Positions 8,307 through 16,306 are shown, counted from the stretch's first letter. The stretch: 64,000 bases of DNA from Mesorhizobium prunaredense (GCF_900156895.1 NZ_FTPD01000067.1:202444-266443); one strand, 5' to 3'. Notes: generated by a model not told the origin, from the sequence alone. A program made the numbers and translations.

Positions 8307-9184
8307 TGGCGACCATCCCGCTCCAGCTCGCCCAGCGCCGGCTCGATACCGGCAGCGTGGTTTCCTATCCCAACAGCTCGCCGGTCGGCGCCGCCATGCA
8401 GGGCTTTGGCGACGAGCTCTCGGCCGTCGCCGAGCGTTTCCGGCAGCAGAAGCAGCAGCAGGATGCGTTCGACGCCGAGGTCATCGGCCGCGAGCTGAAC
8501 GGGCAGATTGCCCAGGCCGAGAAACAAGCGATCCAGAATGCGCCGGCCGACGGCCGCGGCCTGCACGACGCCATGTATGGCCAGGTCGACCCGCGCAACG
8601 GTGTCGTCAAGCCCGGCCTGTTCGACAAGATCTTCGACAGCACCGTGCCAAAAATGCCGGAAAGCGAACGCGCCAACTTCATCAGGCAAAAAGAGGCTTT
8701 GAGGCTGGCCGGGTCGGCGCGCATGGCCGAACAGCAATATGCGCGCCGCCAGGACTACGAGCAGGCCGAATGGTCAAAGGCGCAGGCTGCGGAGCTCAAT
8801 GCTATCGTGCAGAGTAATCCGGACGACACCGCAACGTTCGAGGCGATCAGGCAGAGCGGGTTCGACTTCATCGCCAAGATGGGCAACCCGGTCGCCAGGC
8901 AAGCGGCCGAAACTGCCTGGCGCAGCAACACGGCAAAGGCGCTCGCCCAGGCGATGATCGCCAAGGATCCGGGCCGCGCTGTTGAACTGCTTGGCGCCGA
9001 GCCTGCCGCGAAGGCCACCGACGGCGCGATCAACGGTGAAACCACCGGTGCTGAAGGCGGTACCGATCTGTCGGCGAAAAACCAAAACTCGCCCGCTTCG
9101 GGCGATGACCGCCTTGCTGATCTCAGGCCCGACGACAGGGCTGCGCTCGCCCGGCTGGCCGGCGCCTCGGTGGCGCAAAACTGA
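8306..9184 (+). CDS. Internal virion protein, probably truncated (T7 gp15-like)
   Basis: A 292-residue helical, Gln/Ala-rich protein beginning MATIPLQLAQRRLDTGSV, similar in style and position to podoviral internal core proteins, which usually exceed 600 residues. Residues about 45-215 are charged and repetitive; the last 60 residues are low-complexity Ala/Asp/Gly. The short length, and the absence of the large transglycosylase-bearing ejection protein expected next, suggest that a deletion removed its 3' part together with gp16. Start coupling to the upstream gene is TGATG. Confidence 0.6.
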   Translation: MATIPLQLAQRRLDTGSVVSYPNSSPVGAAMQGFGDELSAVAERFRQQKQQQDAFDAEVIGRELNGQIAQAEKQAIQNAPADGRGLHDAMYGQVDPRNGVVKPGLFDKIFDSTVPKMPESERANFIRQKEALRLAGSARMAEQQYARRQDYEQAEWSKAQAAELNAIVQSNPDDTATFEAIRQSGFDFIAKMGNPVARQAAETAWRSNTAKALAQAMIAKDPGRAVELLGAEPAAKATDGAINGETTGAEGGTDLSAKNQNSPASGDDRLADLRPDDRAALARLAGASVAQN

Positions 9185-9378
9185 TGTCCGCAACCAGGCG
9201 GCCGGGCTGGATTTTCTCGTTACCTGCCCCTGTTGCATCAACTGCAGGCTTTTTCATGGGAAAACCCAAAGTCCCTGAAATCGCCGCTGGCAATGCACGC
9301 AGGTATGTGGTCGTTATCCATAGTGATAAGAGCGACGGCAGCCTTTCTTACGACACAGGCTTATGGTTCTGGATTTGA
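9184..9378 (+). CDS. Short ORF of unknown function, possibly a remnant
   Basis: A 64-residue frame whose ATG overlaps the preceding stop (TGATG). The sequence has a hydrophobic patch (FSLPAPVASTAGFF) and a YVVVIHSDKSDG segment, but I cannot assign it. It lies exactly where the larger ejection genes should be, so it may be junction sequence left by a deletion rather than a gene. Confidence 0.25.
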   Translation: MSATRRPGWIFSLPAPVASTAGFFMGKPKVPEIAAGNARRYVVVIHSDKSDGSLSYDTGLWFWI

Positions 9379-9458
9379 AATTCCCAAGCGCTGATGCGAT
9401 CATTGGAACGGAAATCCACCTGGCCCGTCCAGGCTTCAGATGAAGGACTGACCCTATC

Positions 9459-9848
9459 TTGTTGCGCTTAGAGTCTTATCCGATGCTGGCAAGGATCGTT
9501 TTTCCGGTCACGTTGGCCGGCGTTCTCCTGCTCACGCTTCTGCCGGCGCGATTCTTGCCGGATTTCGGCACGGCCGTCACGCTTTACGATGACAAGCTGC
9601 ACCACGCCATCGCCTTCGCCGTGCTGGCGGCCCTGGGAAGCCTCGGCTGGCCGGGACACAGGGCAAAGCTGATTTTTGTCCTCGCCTTTACCGGCGCGGC
9701 GATCGAGGTTCTTCAGGGCTCGCAACTGATAGGGCGCGATCTGGATGGGTTGGACTGGGTTGCCGACTGCGTCGGCATGGCGTGCGGGCTGACGATCGCC
9801 GGCTGGACAAAGAGGCGCGTTGGCGGGCGCGTTGTCGGATTGCCGTAG
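9459..9848 (+). CDS. VanZ-like small membrane protein
   Basis: A protein of about 129 residues with three to four membrane helices: residues about 10-30, 45-65, 70-90 and 98-117. The pattern DDKLHHAIAFAVLA and the DWVADCVGMACG motif are typical of VanZ-like proteins. A TTG start at 9459 has GAAGGA 11 bases upstream; ATG 9483 is the alternative start. Its exact role is unknown; VanZ confers low teicoplanin resistance in enterococci, but most relatives are uncharacterised. It interrupts the phage gene order and is likely a host gene brought in by rearrangement. Confidence 0.7.
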   Translation: MLRLESYPMLARIVFPVTLAGVLLLTLLPARFLPDFGTAVTLYDDKLHHAIAFAVLAALGSLGWPGHRAKLIFVLAFTGAAIEVLQGSQLIGRDLDGLDWVADCVGMACGLTIAGWTKRRVGGRVVGLP

Positions 9849-9893
9849 GGTCATGCCGTTACATCAGCCGAAGAAGGCAACGGCTCAGAACAA

Positions 9894-10011
9894 AAGCGCT
9901 CCGTAGCGATCCTTCGCGCCCCCCCTCTGTCCGGCAGGACAGAGGGGGGCGCTGTCCAGGGCGCTGTCCCTCGGCGATCAAAGGTTCTGCACCGGAGCAG
10001 CGCTCCGAGGC
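9894..10011. repeat. Palindromic repeat family 1, internally deleted copy
   Basis: The left outer arm (AGCGCTCCGTAGCGATCCTT onward) joins the right outer arm (GGACAGCGCC... ending GCAGCGCT) through a single core copy, CTCTGTCCGGCAGGACAGAG. The two arms are the outer ends of the copy at 19326-19560, so the middle about 110 bases have been lost, apparently by deletion at the core palindrome. Confidence 0.75.
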
Positions 10012-10081
10012 CGGAACTTACCCAAACCGCCGATGTGCCATAGGCCGCGTCCCGCGCCCGTAGAATCATAGAGCACTTTCA

Positions 10082-10105
10082 CCTCGCTTTTGCGGGGCTT
10101 TTTTT
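10082..10105 (+). terminator. Rho-independent terminator
   Basis: A six-pair stem, CCTCGC with GCGGGG (one G-U pair), around a TTTT loop is followed by seven T (10099-10105). It lies 15 bases before the tail-fibre start, so it would separate tail-fibre expression from transcription coming from the VanZ-like gene. Confidence 0.7.
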
Positions 10106-10119
10106 ATGGAGCAAGCCTG

Positions 10120-13100
10120 ATGGCCCGACCTGCAACCGCCGCGGTTCGACTGTTGACCGGCGAACGCGAACCCGTGCGCCTGGCGACCGCGGCCAACATC
10201 CTGCTTCATGGCCTGCAGGCCATCGACGGCGTGCCGTGCGAGGTTGGCGACCGCGTGCTGGTCAAGGACCAGGCCGACCCGACGCAGAACAGCATCTATA
10301 CGGTGAGCGAGGGCGAATGGTTCCGCGCCGCCGACGCCCGCACCGCCCGCACCTTGCAGAAGGGAACGACGGTTCATGCCCAAATCGGGTCGGTCAATGC
10401 CGGCCGGGTGTTTGAATTTAGCGCCAACGAGCCGGTGGTCGGCAGCGATGCCATCACCATTGCGCCGTTCGTGCCGCCCGACATTTCGGAGGTGGTCGAT
10501 GCGGTGGAAGCGCTGCGCGACGCAACCCAGGCGCTGAAGGACGCCAGCGCGGCCAGCGCCGGCCAGGCCGCCGCCAGCGCGTCCACCTCCGCCGCCAACG
10601 CCGGACTAACCGCCGCCGATGTCGTCACCACCGCGGCCAACCTGGCCGGCGCCCAGGCCGCGCGCGACGCGTCTCTGTTTGGCAAGGGCATCTTTCCGAC
10701 CATCGCGGCGGCGATCGGCCTTGGCGTCGTCGGCCATGGCGCGATCACGGCTGGCGCCACCGGCACCGATGGCACCTTCGACCTGGCGTTTGCCGGTGGC
10801 GCCGGCTCGGGCGCGGCCGGCCGCTTCGTCGTCGCCAGCGGCGCGCTGACGCAGATCCTGATCACCGCGCCGGGTTTCTACACGGTGGCGCCGACCTTCA
10901 GCTTCGCGGCATCGGCGGGATTGGCGGGCGCAAGTGCGGCGGCGGTTTTGGGCCGGAATGTCGAGGTTGGTGAGTACTTCTGGACCGAAGTTTCGACCGG
11001 CGTGCTTGGGCTGCACAGCGTGACGGCTGGGCCTGCGGCGACGGATACCGGCGTCAGGTCTCTGCCGACCATTGATGCCGCCGTCGCGGATCGGCTCGCC
11101 AGCCGCCTGGCCTACGAGGACAGTGGCGCTGCGTTCCTGTTTGCGGAAAGCACACCGGCCGTTCTGATCAAGGACGCCGAGAACGCGGCCAAGCGCATCC
11201 TTGGGCCGGTAGCCTCAAAGATTGCCGTTTCGAATGCCGGGATCACCTACCGCTTTAACGCGCTCGGCTTCATGGAAGCTGTCCCAGCCAACACGCTGCG
11301 CTTCGACCACGACCCGCTCACGCTCTCTCGTAAGGGGCTTCGCGTCGAAAGCGCGCGCTCCAATGTCGTTCTGCAGAGCAGGTCCCTCAGCATCACTCAC
11401 CAGCTAACCGTCACCGGCGGAGCCGGCATCTTCGTTGATGGTGAGACGGTTACGGCTTCCGGTGGTGGCACCGGCATCTATCGCGCCGCAAATTCGACGT
11501 CGACCATCTTTGCACTTTCGGGTGGCGCTGGCGCCATGACCGGGACGCTTACGGGCGCGACAAGCGGCGCGACAAAGACGATCTCTTCGTCAGCCCTGGT
11601 CTGGGTCGTAACAAACATGACCGTGGCGCAGAGCCAGGTCGGCATCGACGGTGTCGCCAATTCCGCATCATTGCTGACGGCCACGGCTACCGATGCGATA
11701 GTTTCCCAAGCGATCACGCAAGCCTCATTTCCCCGCGCACAGGACGCCTATGTCAAGCGCGTGACTGGCAGCGGCGCTGTCTCGATGTCAATGGATGCGG
11801 GAGCGACGTGGACCGTCATCACGCCGACCGCTCGCTGGGCGCGGCTTGCTATCCCCAACCAGACGCTTGCCAATCCAACGGTGATGTTCAAGCTCGCGAC
11901 GTCGGGCGATGCGATCGCTATCGATTGCGTTCAGAACGAGCCGGGCTCCGTCACCTACGCGTCGTCGCCGATGCCGACAACTATTGCCGCGTTTGCACGG
12001 GCGGCGGATGTCATCACCATGCCGACCTCGGCGTTGCCTGGCGATTTCTCGACATTCAGTGTTTATGCCGTTGTCTCGACCGAAGCGCCCAATACCGCGA
12101 CGCGTGGCATTTGGTGTCTGGATGACGGCACGGCCAACAATCGCATCATGGCAATGCTCTCGTCGATCACTGTCGGTGCCTTGCAGATGTTCAATGCCAA
12201 TGTTCTGCAGATGAACATCCTGGCCGGGGCTGGCGATCCGGACATTCGCCACCGGACCATGGCCAGCGTGACTGCCGGCGCTGCCGGCTTTGGCATGGAT
12301 GGTACGTTGGGCACCACCGATACGGTCTTCACCAAGCCCGCCGTCTCGATCTTGCGCTTCGGCTCGATGGGTCCCCTTGGCCTGACCCCGCTAGGCGGAT
12401 GGATTGAGGAGATCATCATCGTTCCTCGTGAGGCAGGCGATGCTGAGATCCGCAACGTCACGGCCTTCGGCTGGCCAGGCAACGAGCCGACGATCAATAT
12501 CGCGCCGAACGACAGCCGCATCGAGGACAGCGACTATTATGGCACCTTGTCGCTTTCGGCCGCCGAGGTGAGCCTGGTGCGGCCGATCGTCAGCAGCAAC
12601 TATCAATACACGACGCCTGGCTGGTGCCGGCATTTCAACACTCGGGCCAAGGAATTTACGCTCCAGTTCTTCAATCCAGGGCTAAGCGGCGCGAGCACAA
12701 ATGGCATCGGGGCGATCTTTGTCGACGGCGCTCTCTTCCAGTCATTCACGATCGGCTCCGCAGTAGGCAAGACCTTCGTTCCGGTGACCTTCACGTCGGT
12801 CGCTGATCGGCATATCGAGATCAAGATGCCGTATGGCATGAGCACTCGTTTCCTCGGCGCCACCATCCCGAATGGCGCGACGATCACGGCACCGGCAACT
12901 CGTTTAACACTGCCGCGCGCGGTGATCATTGGCGACAGCCGTGGCCATGGCTTCCAGGCATCTGCTGCTCGATATCATTGGTTCGAACTGCTCTGCCGCG
13001 CCAAAGGCTGGCAGCACATCAACCTCGCCAATGGCAGCAGGCGTCTGAACACCAGCACGGCCGATGGCACGGTCCTCGGCCAGGCAAATCCGGGCGTTGC

Positions 13101-13452
13101 CTTTTCGCTGTATGACTACAACGACCGGGCCGACCAGGTTCCGCTGCTCACCCACAAGAACAACTATAAGGCGCTGATCAACAATTTTCGGGTGCTAGAG
13201 CCAACGACCAAGCTCTACGTCATCACTTCGAATTGGATCTCGGCCGCTCGGGATGAGCTGGCGCTGAAGATAGCCGATTATCGGCAGGCCACGGCCGACG
13301 CCCTGACCGAGCTGGCCGATGCAAACAACATCCTGATCAACGGTCTGTCGCTGACCACCAATAGCAACGCGTCAATCGGCGACGGCGTCCATCCAAACGA
13401 TGTCGGGTCAGCGGAATGGGCGGCCGCTATCGCACCGCTGGTGAGCGTCTAG
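10120..13452 (+). CDS. Phage tail fibre / spike with C-terminal SGNH hydrolase domain
   Basis: A 1110-residue receptor-binding protein. Residues about 1-120 form a podoviral fibre N-terminal domain (LRxATAANIxLxGLQ-like stretch, GDRVLVKDQADP, NSIYTV). An Ala-rich coiled coil follows at about 125-170, then beta-rich repeats. From about residue 930 there is an SGNH/GDSL-type hydrolase: GDSRG with nucleophile Ser940, a LANGS block near 975, and DGVHPND with Asp1088/His1091. Such domains deacylate capsular or O-antigen polysaccharide during adsorption. ATG 10120 follows GGAGC; the frame opens at 10090 but inside the terminator. Intact. Confidence 0.85.
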   Translation: MARPATAAVRLLTGEREPVRLATAANILLHGLQAIDGVPCEVGDRVLVKDQADPTQNSIYTVSEGEWFRAADARTARTLQKGTTVHAQIGSVNAGRVFEFSANEPVVGSDAITIAPFVPPDISEVVDAVEALRDATQALKDASAASAGQAAASASTSAANAGLTAADVVTTAANLAGAQAARDASLFGKGIFPTIAAAIGLGVVGHGAITAGATGTDGTFDLAFAGGAGSGAAGRFVVASGALTQILITAPGFYTVAPTFSFAASAGLAGASAAAVLGRNVEVGEYFWTEVSTGVLGLHSVTAGPAATDTGVRSLPTIDAAVADRLASRLAYEDSGAAFLFAESTPAVLIKDAENAAKRILGPVASKIAVSNAGITYRFNALGFMEAVPANTLRFDHDPLTLSRKGLRVESARSNVVLQSRSLSITHQLTVTGGAGIFVDGETVTASGGGTGIYRAANSTSTIFALSGGAGAMTGTLTGATSGATKTISSSALVWVVTNMTVAQSQVGIDGVANSASLLTATATDAIVSQAITQASFPRAQDAYVKRVTGSGAVSMSMDAGATWTVITPTARWARLAIPNQTLANPTVMFKLATSGDAIAIDCVQNEPGSVTYASSPMPTTIAAFARAADVITMPTSALPGDFSTFSVYAVVSTEAPNTATRGIWCLDDGTANNRIMAMLSSITVGALQMFNANVLQMNILAGAGDPDIRHRTMASVTAGAAGFGMDGTLGTTDTVFTKPAVSILRFGSMGPLGLTPLGGWIEEIIIVPREAGDAEIRNVTAFGWPGNEPTINIAPNDSRIEDSDYYGTLSLSAAEVSLVRPIVSSNYQYTTPGWCRHFNTRAKEFTLQFFNPGLSGASTNGIGAIFVDGALFQSFTIGSAVGKTFVPVTFTSVADRHIEIKMPYGMSTRFLGATIPNGATITAPATRLTLPRAVIIGDSRGHGFQASAARYHWFELLCRAKGWQHINLANGSRRLNTSTADGTVLGQANPGVAFSLYDYNDRADQVPLLTHKNNYKALINNFRVLEPTTKLYVITSNWISAARDELALKIADYRQATADALTELADANNILINGLSLTTNSNASIGDGVHPNDVGSAEWAAAIAPLVSV

Positions 13453-13522
13453 GCAAAATTACTGGACTGCGTCGGGATGGCTGTGGCACGGTCGTCCCAC
13501 CGTGAACCAAAAGGATGTCCCG

Positions 13523-14236
13523 ATGGCTGGCGCCGATAGCATTATTTCAATGTACGACGAATACTATGCTGGCGACACTGTGCATCCCAAACGCGAGATC
13601 GCTTCTGTTCAATCTGTGAGCCATATCGACACGATAATTCAAGGCGAGGCCTTCGAAAGAATCTTGGATATCGGTGCCGGTGAGGGGGCCGTGCTGGACA
13701 AGCTGAACAAGCGTCGTCTTGGCAAGAGCCTCGCCGCTGTCGAGATATCTTCGTCTGGCATCAAGGCGATAAAAGCTCGGAAGATTTCCAATCTTGAAAG
13801 CGTGGAGCAATTTGATGGCTACCACCTTCCGCACGCCGACAAGTCGTTCGATTTAGGATTGGCAATCCACGTCGTCGAGCATGTTGAGCACGAGCGCATG
13901 TTCTTGGCAGAGGCGGGGAGGGTCTGCAAAAAGCTCTATATAGAGGTGCCACTAGAGCATACGCGAAGGTTAGACCGCGCTATCCGCATGTCGGGGCCGT
14001 ATGGGCATATCAACTTCTATACAATCCTATCGTTCGAAAACCTGCTCAAGACCTCCGGGCTGACGGTCGAGCGGCTTAAGGTCTTTCCTCACGACCTCGC
14101 CTATGAGCAACACCTGGCAGGTCGTACAAAAGGATGGCTGAAGTACAAGGTGCGGACCGAGTTCCTGAAAATTTTGCCTAAAACCGCAATGCGCAGTATC
14201 GCTTACATGGCCGGAGCTCTGTGCTCAAGCCACTGA
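13523..14236 (+). CDS. Class I SAM-dependent methyltransferase
   Basis: A 237-residue methyltransferase. Motif I is ILDIGAGEGAVLDKL (residues about 48-62), with an acidic post-I region (AAVEIS) and a HVVEHVEH loop near residue 117, the Methyltransf_11 / UbiE-like pattern. ATG 13523 has AAAAGGA eight bases upstream; a GTG at 13502 is less likely. It directly follows the tail fibre and faces an acyltransferase, which suggests methylation of a surface glycan or lipid as phage-encoded or captured cargo. The C-terminus is basic and weakly amphipathic. The substrate is unknown. Confidence 0.75.
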   Translation: MAGADSIISMYDEYYAGDTVHPKREIASVQSVSHIDTIIQGEAFERILDIGAGEGAVLDKLNKRRLGKSLAAVEISSSGIKAIKARKISNLESVEQFDGYHLPHADKSFDLGLAIHVVEHVEHERMFLAEAGRVCKKLYIEVPLEHTRRLDRAIRMSGPYGHINFYTILSFENLLKTSGLTVERLKVFPHDLAYEQHLAGRTKGWLKYKVRTEFLKILPKTAMRSIAYMAGALCSSH

Positions 14237-14869
14237 TCGAGCAGCGGCTTCGCCGATTTGCCTGGCAGGGTTGCCGCCGACCATGGTGAAAGGCGCCACG
14301 TCTTTCGTCACGACGGATCCTGCGCCGACGACTGCGCCCTTGCCGATCGTCACGCCCTTGAGGATAATGACATTGAAGCCAATAAAGACATTGTCTTCAA
14401 TTCTCACTGGCGCGATGGTGATATTCGACCAGTCCTTCTTTCCCTGATGCCAGTCGGCGACATCGGTCTTTCGATGCTGCCATCCTGTCGCGTGCGAGTT
14501 GTGATCTACGATTGTGGTGCCCCAGCTTATGATCACATCACTGCCGATTTCGATGCGTTCGGCTGCGACGAGGTGGCTCTTGCCGATGTAGGAACGCTGT
14601 CCGACGATGATCTTTGCGTCAGACCGGTCAAAAGAGAAAGCGCAGTGGAGGATACATTCGTCGCTGATCGAGTGATCGCCACGCCGTGCGGTGCGGACGC
14701 TTTGGATACTCATCTTCGTACCGGCGCCGGCACTGATCCCAAATAGGCGGCAAAGGAGTGGCGGAACGAACGGCATCAGTGCTTTCCGAACTGTCTCAGT
14801 ACCGGGCGAGCGATGACCACCTTCATCTCGTCGCAGAGCATAAGACGCCTCCAGTCGAAGTGAGCGCAC
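14225..14869 (-). CDS. Hexapeptide-repeat (LbH) acyltransferase
   Basis: A protein of up to 214 residues with left-handed beta-helix hexapeptide repeats, most clearly residues about 155-200 (VFIGFNVIILKGVTIGKGAV, GAGSVVTKDVAPFTMVGG, NPAR). This is the WcaF/NodL-like sugar O-acetyltransferase pattern, with His in TIVDHNSHATGW as likely catalytic region. The longest frame starts at GTG 14869; ATG 14776 is an alternative. Its 3' end overlaps the convergent methyltransferase by 12 bp. O-acetylation of surface polysaccharide would complement the deacylase-like domain of the fibre, which is an inference. Confidence 0.75.
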   Translation of the reverse strand: MRSLRLEASYALRRDEGGHRSPGTETVRKALMPFVPPLLCRLFGISAGAGTKMSIQSVRTARRGDHSISDECILHCAFSFDRSDAKIIVGQRSYIGKSHLVAAERIEIGSDVIISWGTTIVDHNSHATGWQHRKTDVADWHQGKKDWSNITIAPVRIEDNVFIGFNVIILKGVTIGKGAVVGAGSVVTKDVAPFTMVGGNPARQIGEAAARSVA

Positions 14870-15228
14870 AAATCATCAAACGCCAATGATCATTATTGGC
14901 TTGCACCATAGCTATCGGCACGGGTCGATCGCCTGGACCGAAAAAACGCTTTGGCAGGTCGGTGTTTGTCGCAGGCCTTGAATGTGCCATCGCCATGACT
15001 TGCTGCAAGAGGCAGCGCTTTGCAAGCCTGATCGTGAGGTGTTCACGCTCTAATTCGGCCGGCTCGACACGGCCTCTTGCAACGAGCGATGGCGAGTAGC
15101 ATTTCGCCAATCGCAGATGACTTGTACCGAGCGATTTGGTGCATCGATAATTCGGCGTCGGTTGGCTGGCCTACCCGTCCAAAAGACATGCCGTACCCCG
15201 CACCGCTGCGCAGGCGAAATGGCTGTGG
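14870..15228. other. Intergenic, nothing recognised
   Basis: About 360 bases without a convincing gene on either strand. No terminator with a T tract, no family 1 repeat and no tRNA-like structure is seen. Short open frames here have no ribosome sites. Confidence 0.45.
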
Positions 15229-15369
15229 CTAATGATGGCTGTCTTGCGGCTTGTTGTGAGGCTGGCTGTTCGACCACCAGATAAAATACAGCGAACCAAT
15301 CTTCATCACCGGCACGCGGCGCTCGCGTTCGCGCACCCGATCGCCCGGTAATTTGATACGCAGTGCCAT
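15229..15369 (-). CDS. Tiny basic protein, tandem family member 1
   Basis: A 46-residue protein: starts MALRIKLPGD, then a run of Arg/Glu, then VPVMKIGSLYFIWWSN and a His/Gln tail. It shares the I[KR]LPG start and the VP...GSLYF.WW core with the proteins at 15514-15714 and 15842-16003. The ribosome site is GGCGGGAG. A promoter with an internal palindrome lies 46 bases upstream. There is no signal peptide; the aromatic WW segment is too short to span a membrane. Function unknown. Confidence 0.6.
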   Translation of the reverse strand: MALRIKLPGDRVRERERRVPVMKIGSLYFIWWSNSQPHNKPQDSHH

Positions 15370-15415
15370 CGGTTCGACTCCCGCCGGCAAGGCAATGATG
15401 ATGTGCGATGCAGCA

Positions 15416-15445
15416 ATTAGAGAACTTCCCCCAGGGAAGAGTCAA
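15416..15445 (-). promoter_or_regulatory. Promoter with operator-like palindrome (tiny gene 1)
   Basis: Read on the minus strand: TTGACT at 15445-15440, an 18-base spacer, then TCTAAT at 15421-15416. The spacer holds the palindrome CTTCCC-TGG-GGGAAG (15425-15439). The same arrangement, with the same spacing, precedes the gene at 15514-15714. Confidence 0.65.
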
Positions 15446-15463
15446 CAGCCGATGGTTTTTTGA

Positions 15464-15479
15464 CTCTTCCCAGGAAGAG
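15464..15479. promoter_or_regulatory. Third operator-like palindrome
   Basis: CTCTTCC-CA-GGAAGAG is a perfect inverted repeat with a TTGACT at 15460-15465 on the plus strand, but no -10 box at the proper distance. It resembles the palindromes at 15425-15439 and 15752-15766, so it may be an additional regulator-binding site or the remnant of a fourth promoter. Confidence 0.45.
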
Positions 15480-15513
15480 GTTCGAGCGCAGGCGCCCGAT
15501 GAGATTCAGGGCG

Positions 15514-15714
15514 TCAAGGCGTCGCCCGGGGTTGGTCAGGATCGTCCGGTGCATCCGGCTGGCCGTTCAAAGGACGGGGCCGGTTCGACCACCAGGTGAA
15601 ATACAGCGAGCCCATCTTGAGAACCGGTATGCGGCGGCTGCGTTCGCGCCCGCGCAACTCCCGATACACCTTCATCTTCAAGGTGCCGCCCGGCAATTTG
15701 ATACGAACCGCCAT
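15514..15714 (-). CDS. Tiny basic protein, tandem family member 2
   Basis: A 66-residue protein beginning MAVRIKLPGGTLKMKVYREL, followed by RRIPVLKMGSLYFTWWSN and a Pro/Asp-rich tail. It is the longest of three tandem paralogues on the minus strand. It shares LPGGTLK[MI]K with member 3 and GSLYF.WWSN with member 1, so it links the three. ATG 15714 is chosen because the conserved start MAVRIKLPG aligns with the other members; its promoter ends 28 bases upstream. Function unknown; intracellular by sequence. Confidence 0.6.
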   Translation of the reverse strand: MAVRIKLPGGTLKMKVYRELRGRERSRRIPVLKMGSLYFTWWSNRPRPLNGQPDAPDDPDQPRATP

Positions 15715-15742
15715 CAGCCCAACCCCGTTGTGCAATGCAGCA

Positions 15743-15772
15743 ACTAGAGAGCTTCCGTTGCGGAAGAGTCAA
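15743..15772 (-). promoter_or_regulatory. Promoter with operator-like palindrome (tiny gene 2)
   Basis: Read on the minus strand: TTGACT at 15772-15767, an 18-base spacer, then TCTAGT at 15748-15743. The spacer carries CTTCCG-CAA-CGGAAG (15752-15766). Arms differ in sequence from the sister promoter at one pair (C/G swapped for G/C), yet pairing is kept, which argues for selection on the palindrome. Confidence 0.65.
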
Positions 15773-15841
15773 GGGACGGTCGTCGTTTCTGCGGCTATCT
15801 TCCGGGACCGTTTTCGGAACGGTCGGGGCGCAGGCTCCGGA

Positions 15842-16003
15842 TCACCGTTTTGGCGAGCGCCCGGACATGCTGCTCGGCCACCAGATGATGAAGTAATTTC
15901 CGACCTGCCAGACCGGGACCTCGCGCTTCTGCTCGCGGCGGCGCAGCTTGTCCCTCGTCTTGATCTTCAAGGTCCCGCCCGGAAGCCTGATCCTTAATGT
16001 CAC
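15842..16003 (-). CDS. Tiny basic protein, tandem family member 3
   Basis: A 53-residue protein starting at GTG 16003: MTLRIRLPGGTLKIKTRDKL, then RRREQKREVPVWQVGNYFII, then WWPSS. It is the most diverged member: GSLYF is GNYFII, and the basic region is longer. No copy of the shared promoter is seen upstream; instead there is an ATGAAC-GG-TTCAT palindrome near 16032-16045. A hairpin GACCGTT/AACGGTC (15806-15824) lies downstream. Function unknown. Confidence 0.55.
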   Translation of the reverse strand: MTLRIRLPGGTLKIKTRDKLRRREQKREVPVWQVGNYFIIWWPSSMSGRSPKR

Positions 16004-16126
16004 GCGCCCTCCCGCACCTGAGTCCCACGGGGTATGAACGGTTCATGGCAGCAGTCTCATCCCGGCTAAGGCAATTTCGGTTCAGGCGGCAGGACGGATC
16101 GAGCTGTTCTCAACTGGTCGATGCCG

Positions 16127-16306
16127 TCACTTGAAGAAATCCGCCATGCCCTGGAAGGCCAGGAACGCATAGATGATCGGCCCGGCTATCAGCCCGCAAT
16201 AGAGGCACAGGATCGCCGCCAGCGCCACAAGCAGCGGCTTGTCGCGGCCGACCGCGCAGAGCTCGGCCTTCACCGTCCAGCGCGCCGTTCCTTCGTCTTG
16301 CGACAT
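16127..16306 (-). CDS. Small membrane protein
   Basis: A 59-residue protein starting MSQDEGTARWTVKAEL at ATG 16306. Residues about 28-52 (LLVALAAILCLYCGLIAGPI followed by IYAFLAF) make one long or two short membrane helices. It reads divergently from the muramidase gene. A GGGGAT motif lies eight bases before the start. It could be a holin-type or regulatory membrane peptide of the phage block, or an unrelated host protein; no family is recognised. Confidence 0.45.
   Translation of the reverse strand: MSQDEGTARWTVKAELCAVGRDKPLLVALAAILCLYCGLIAGPIIYAFLAFQGMADFFK

Noticed and set aside
704..9184. Gene transfer agent cluster.
   Set aside because: Rhodobacter-type agents have siphovirus genes (portal, HK97 protease, tail tape measure, hub proteins). 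Here the tail tubular A/B and internal-virion genes are podoviral.
14770..14830. ATG-AAG-GTG-GTC frame as the native start of the acyltransferase.
   Set aside because: It is in another frame and stops after 16 codons; using it would require a frameshift that nothing else supports.
15368..15390. GGTTCGACTCCCGCC looks like the T-arm end of a tRNA or an attachment site.
   Set aside because: The bases around the TTCGACT loop do not pair as a T-stem, no acceptor or anticodon arm can be found, and the segment includes the start codon of a tiny gene.
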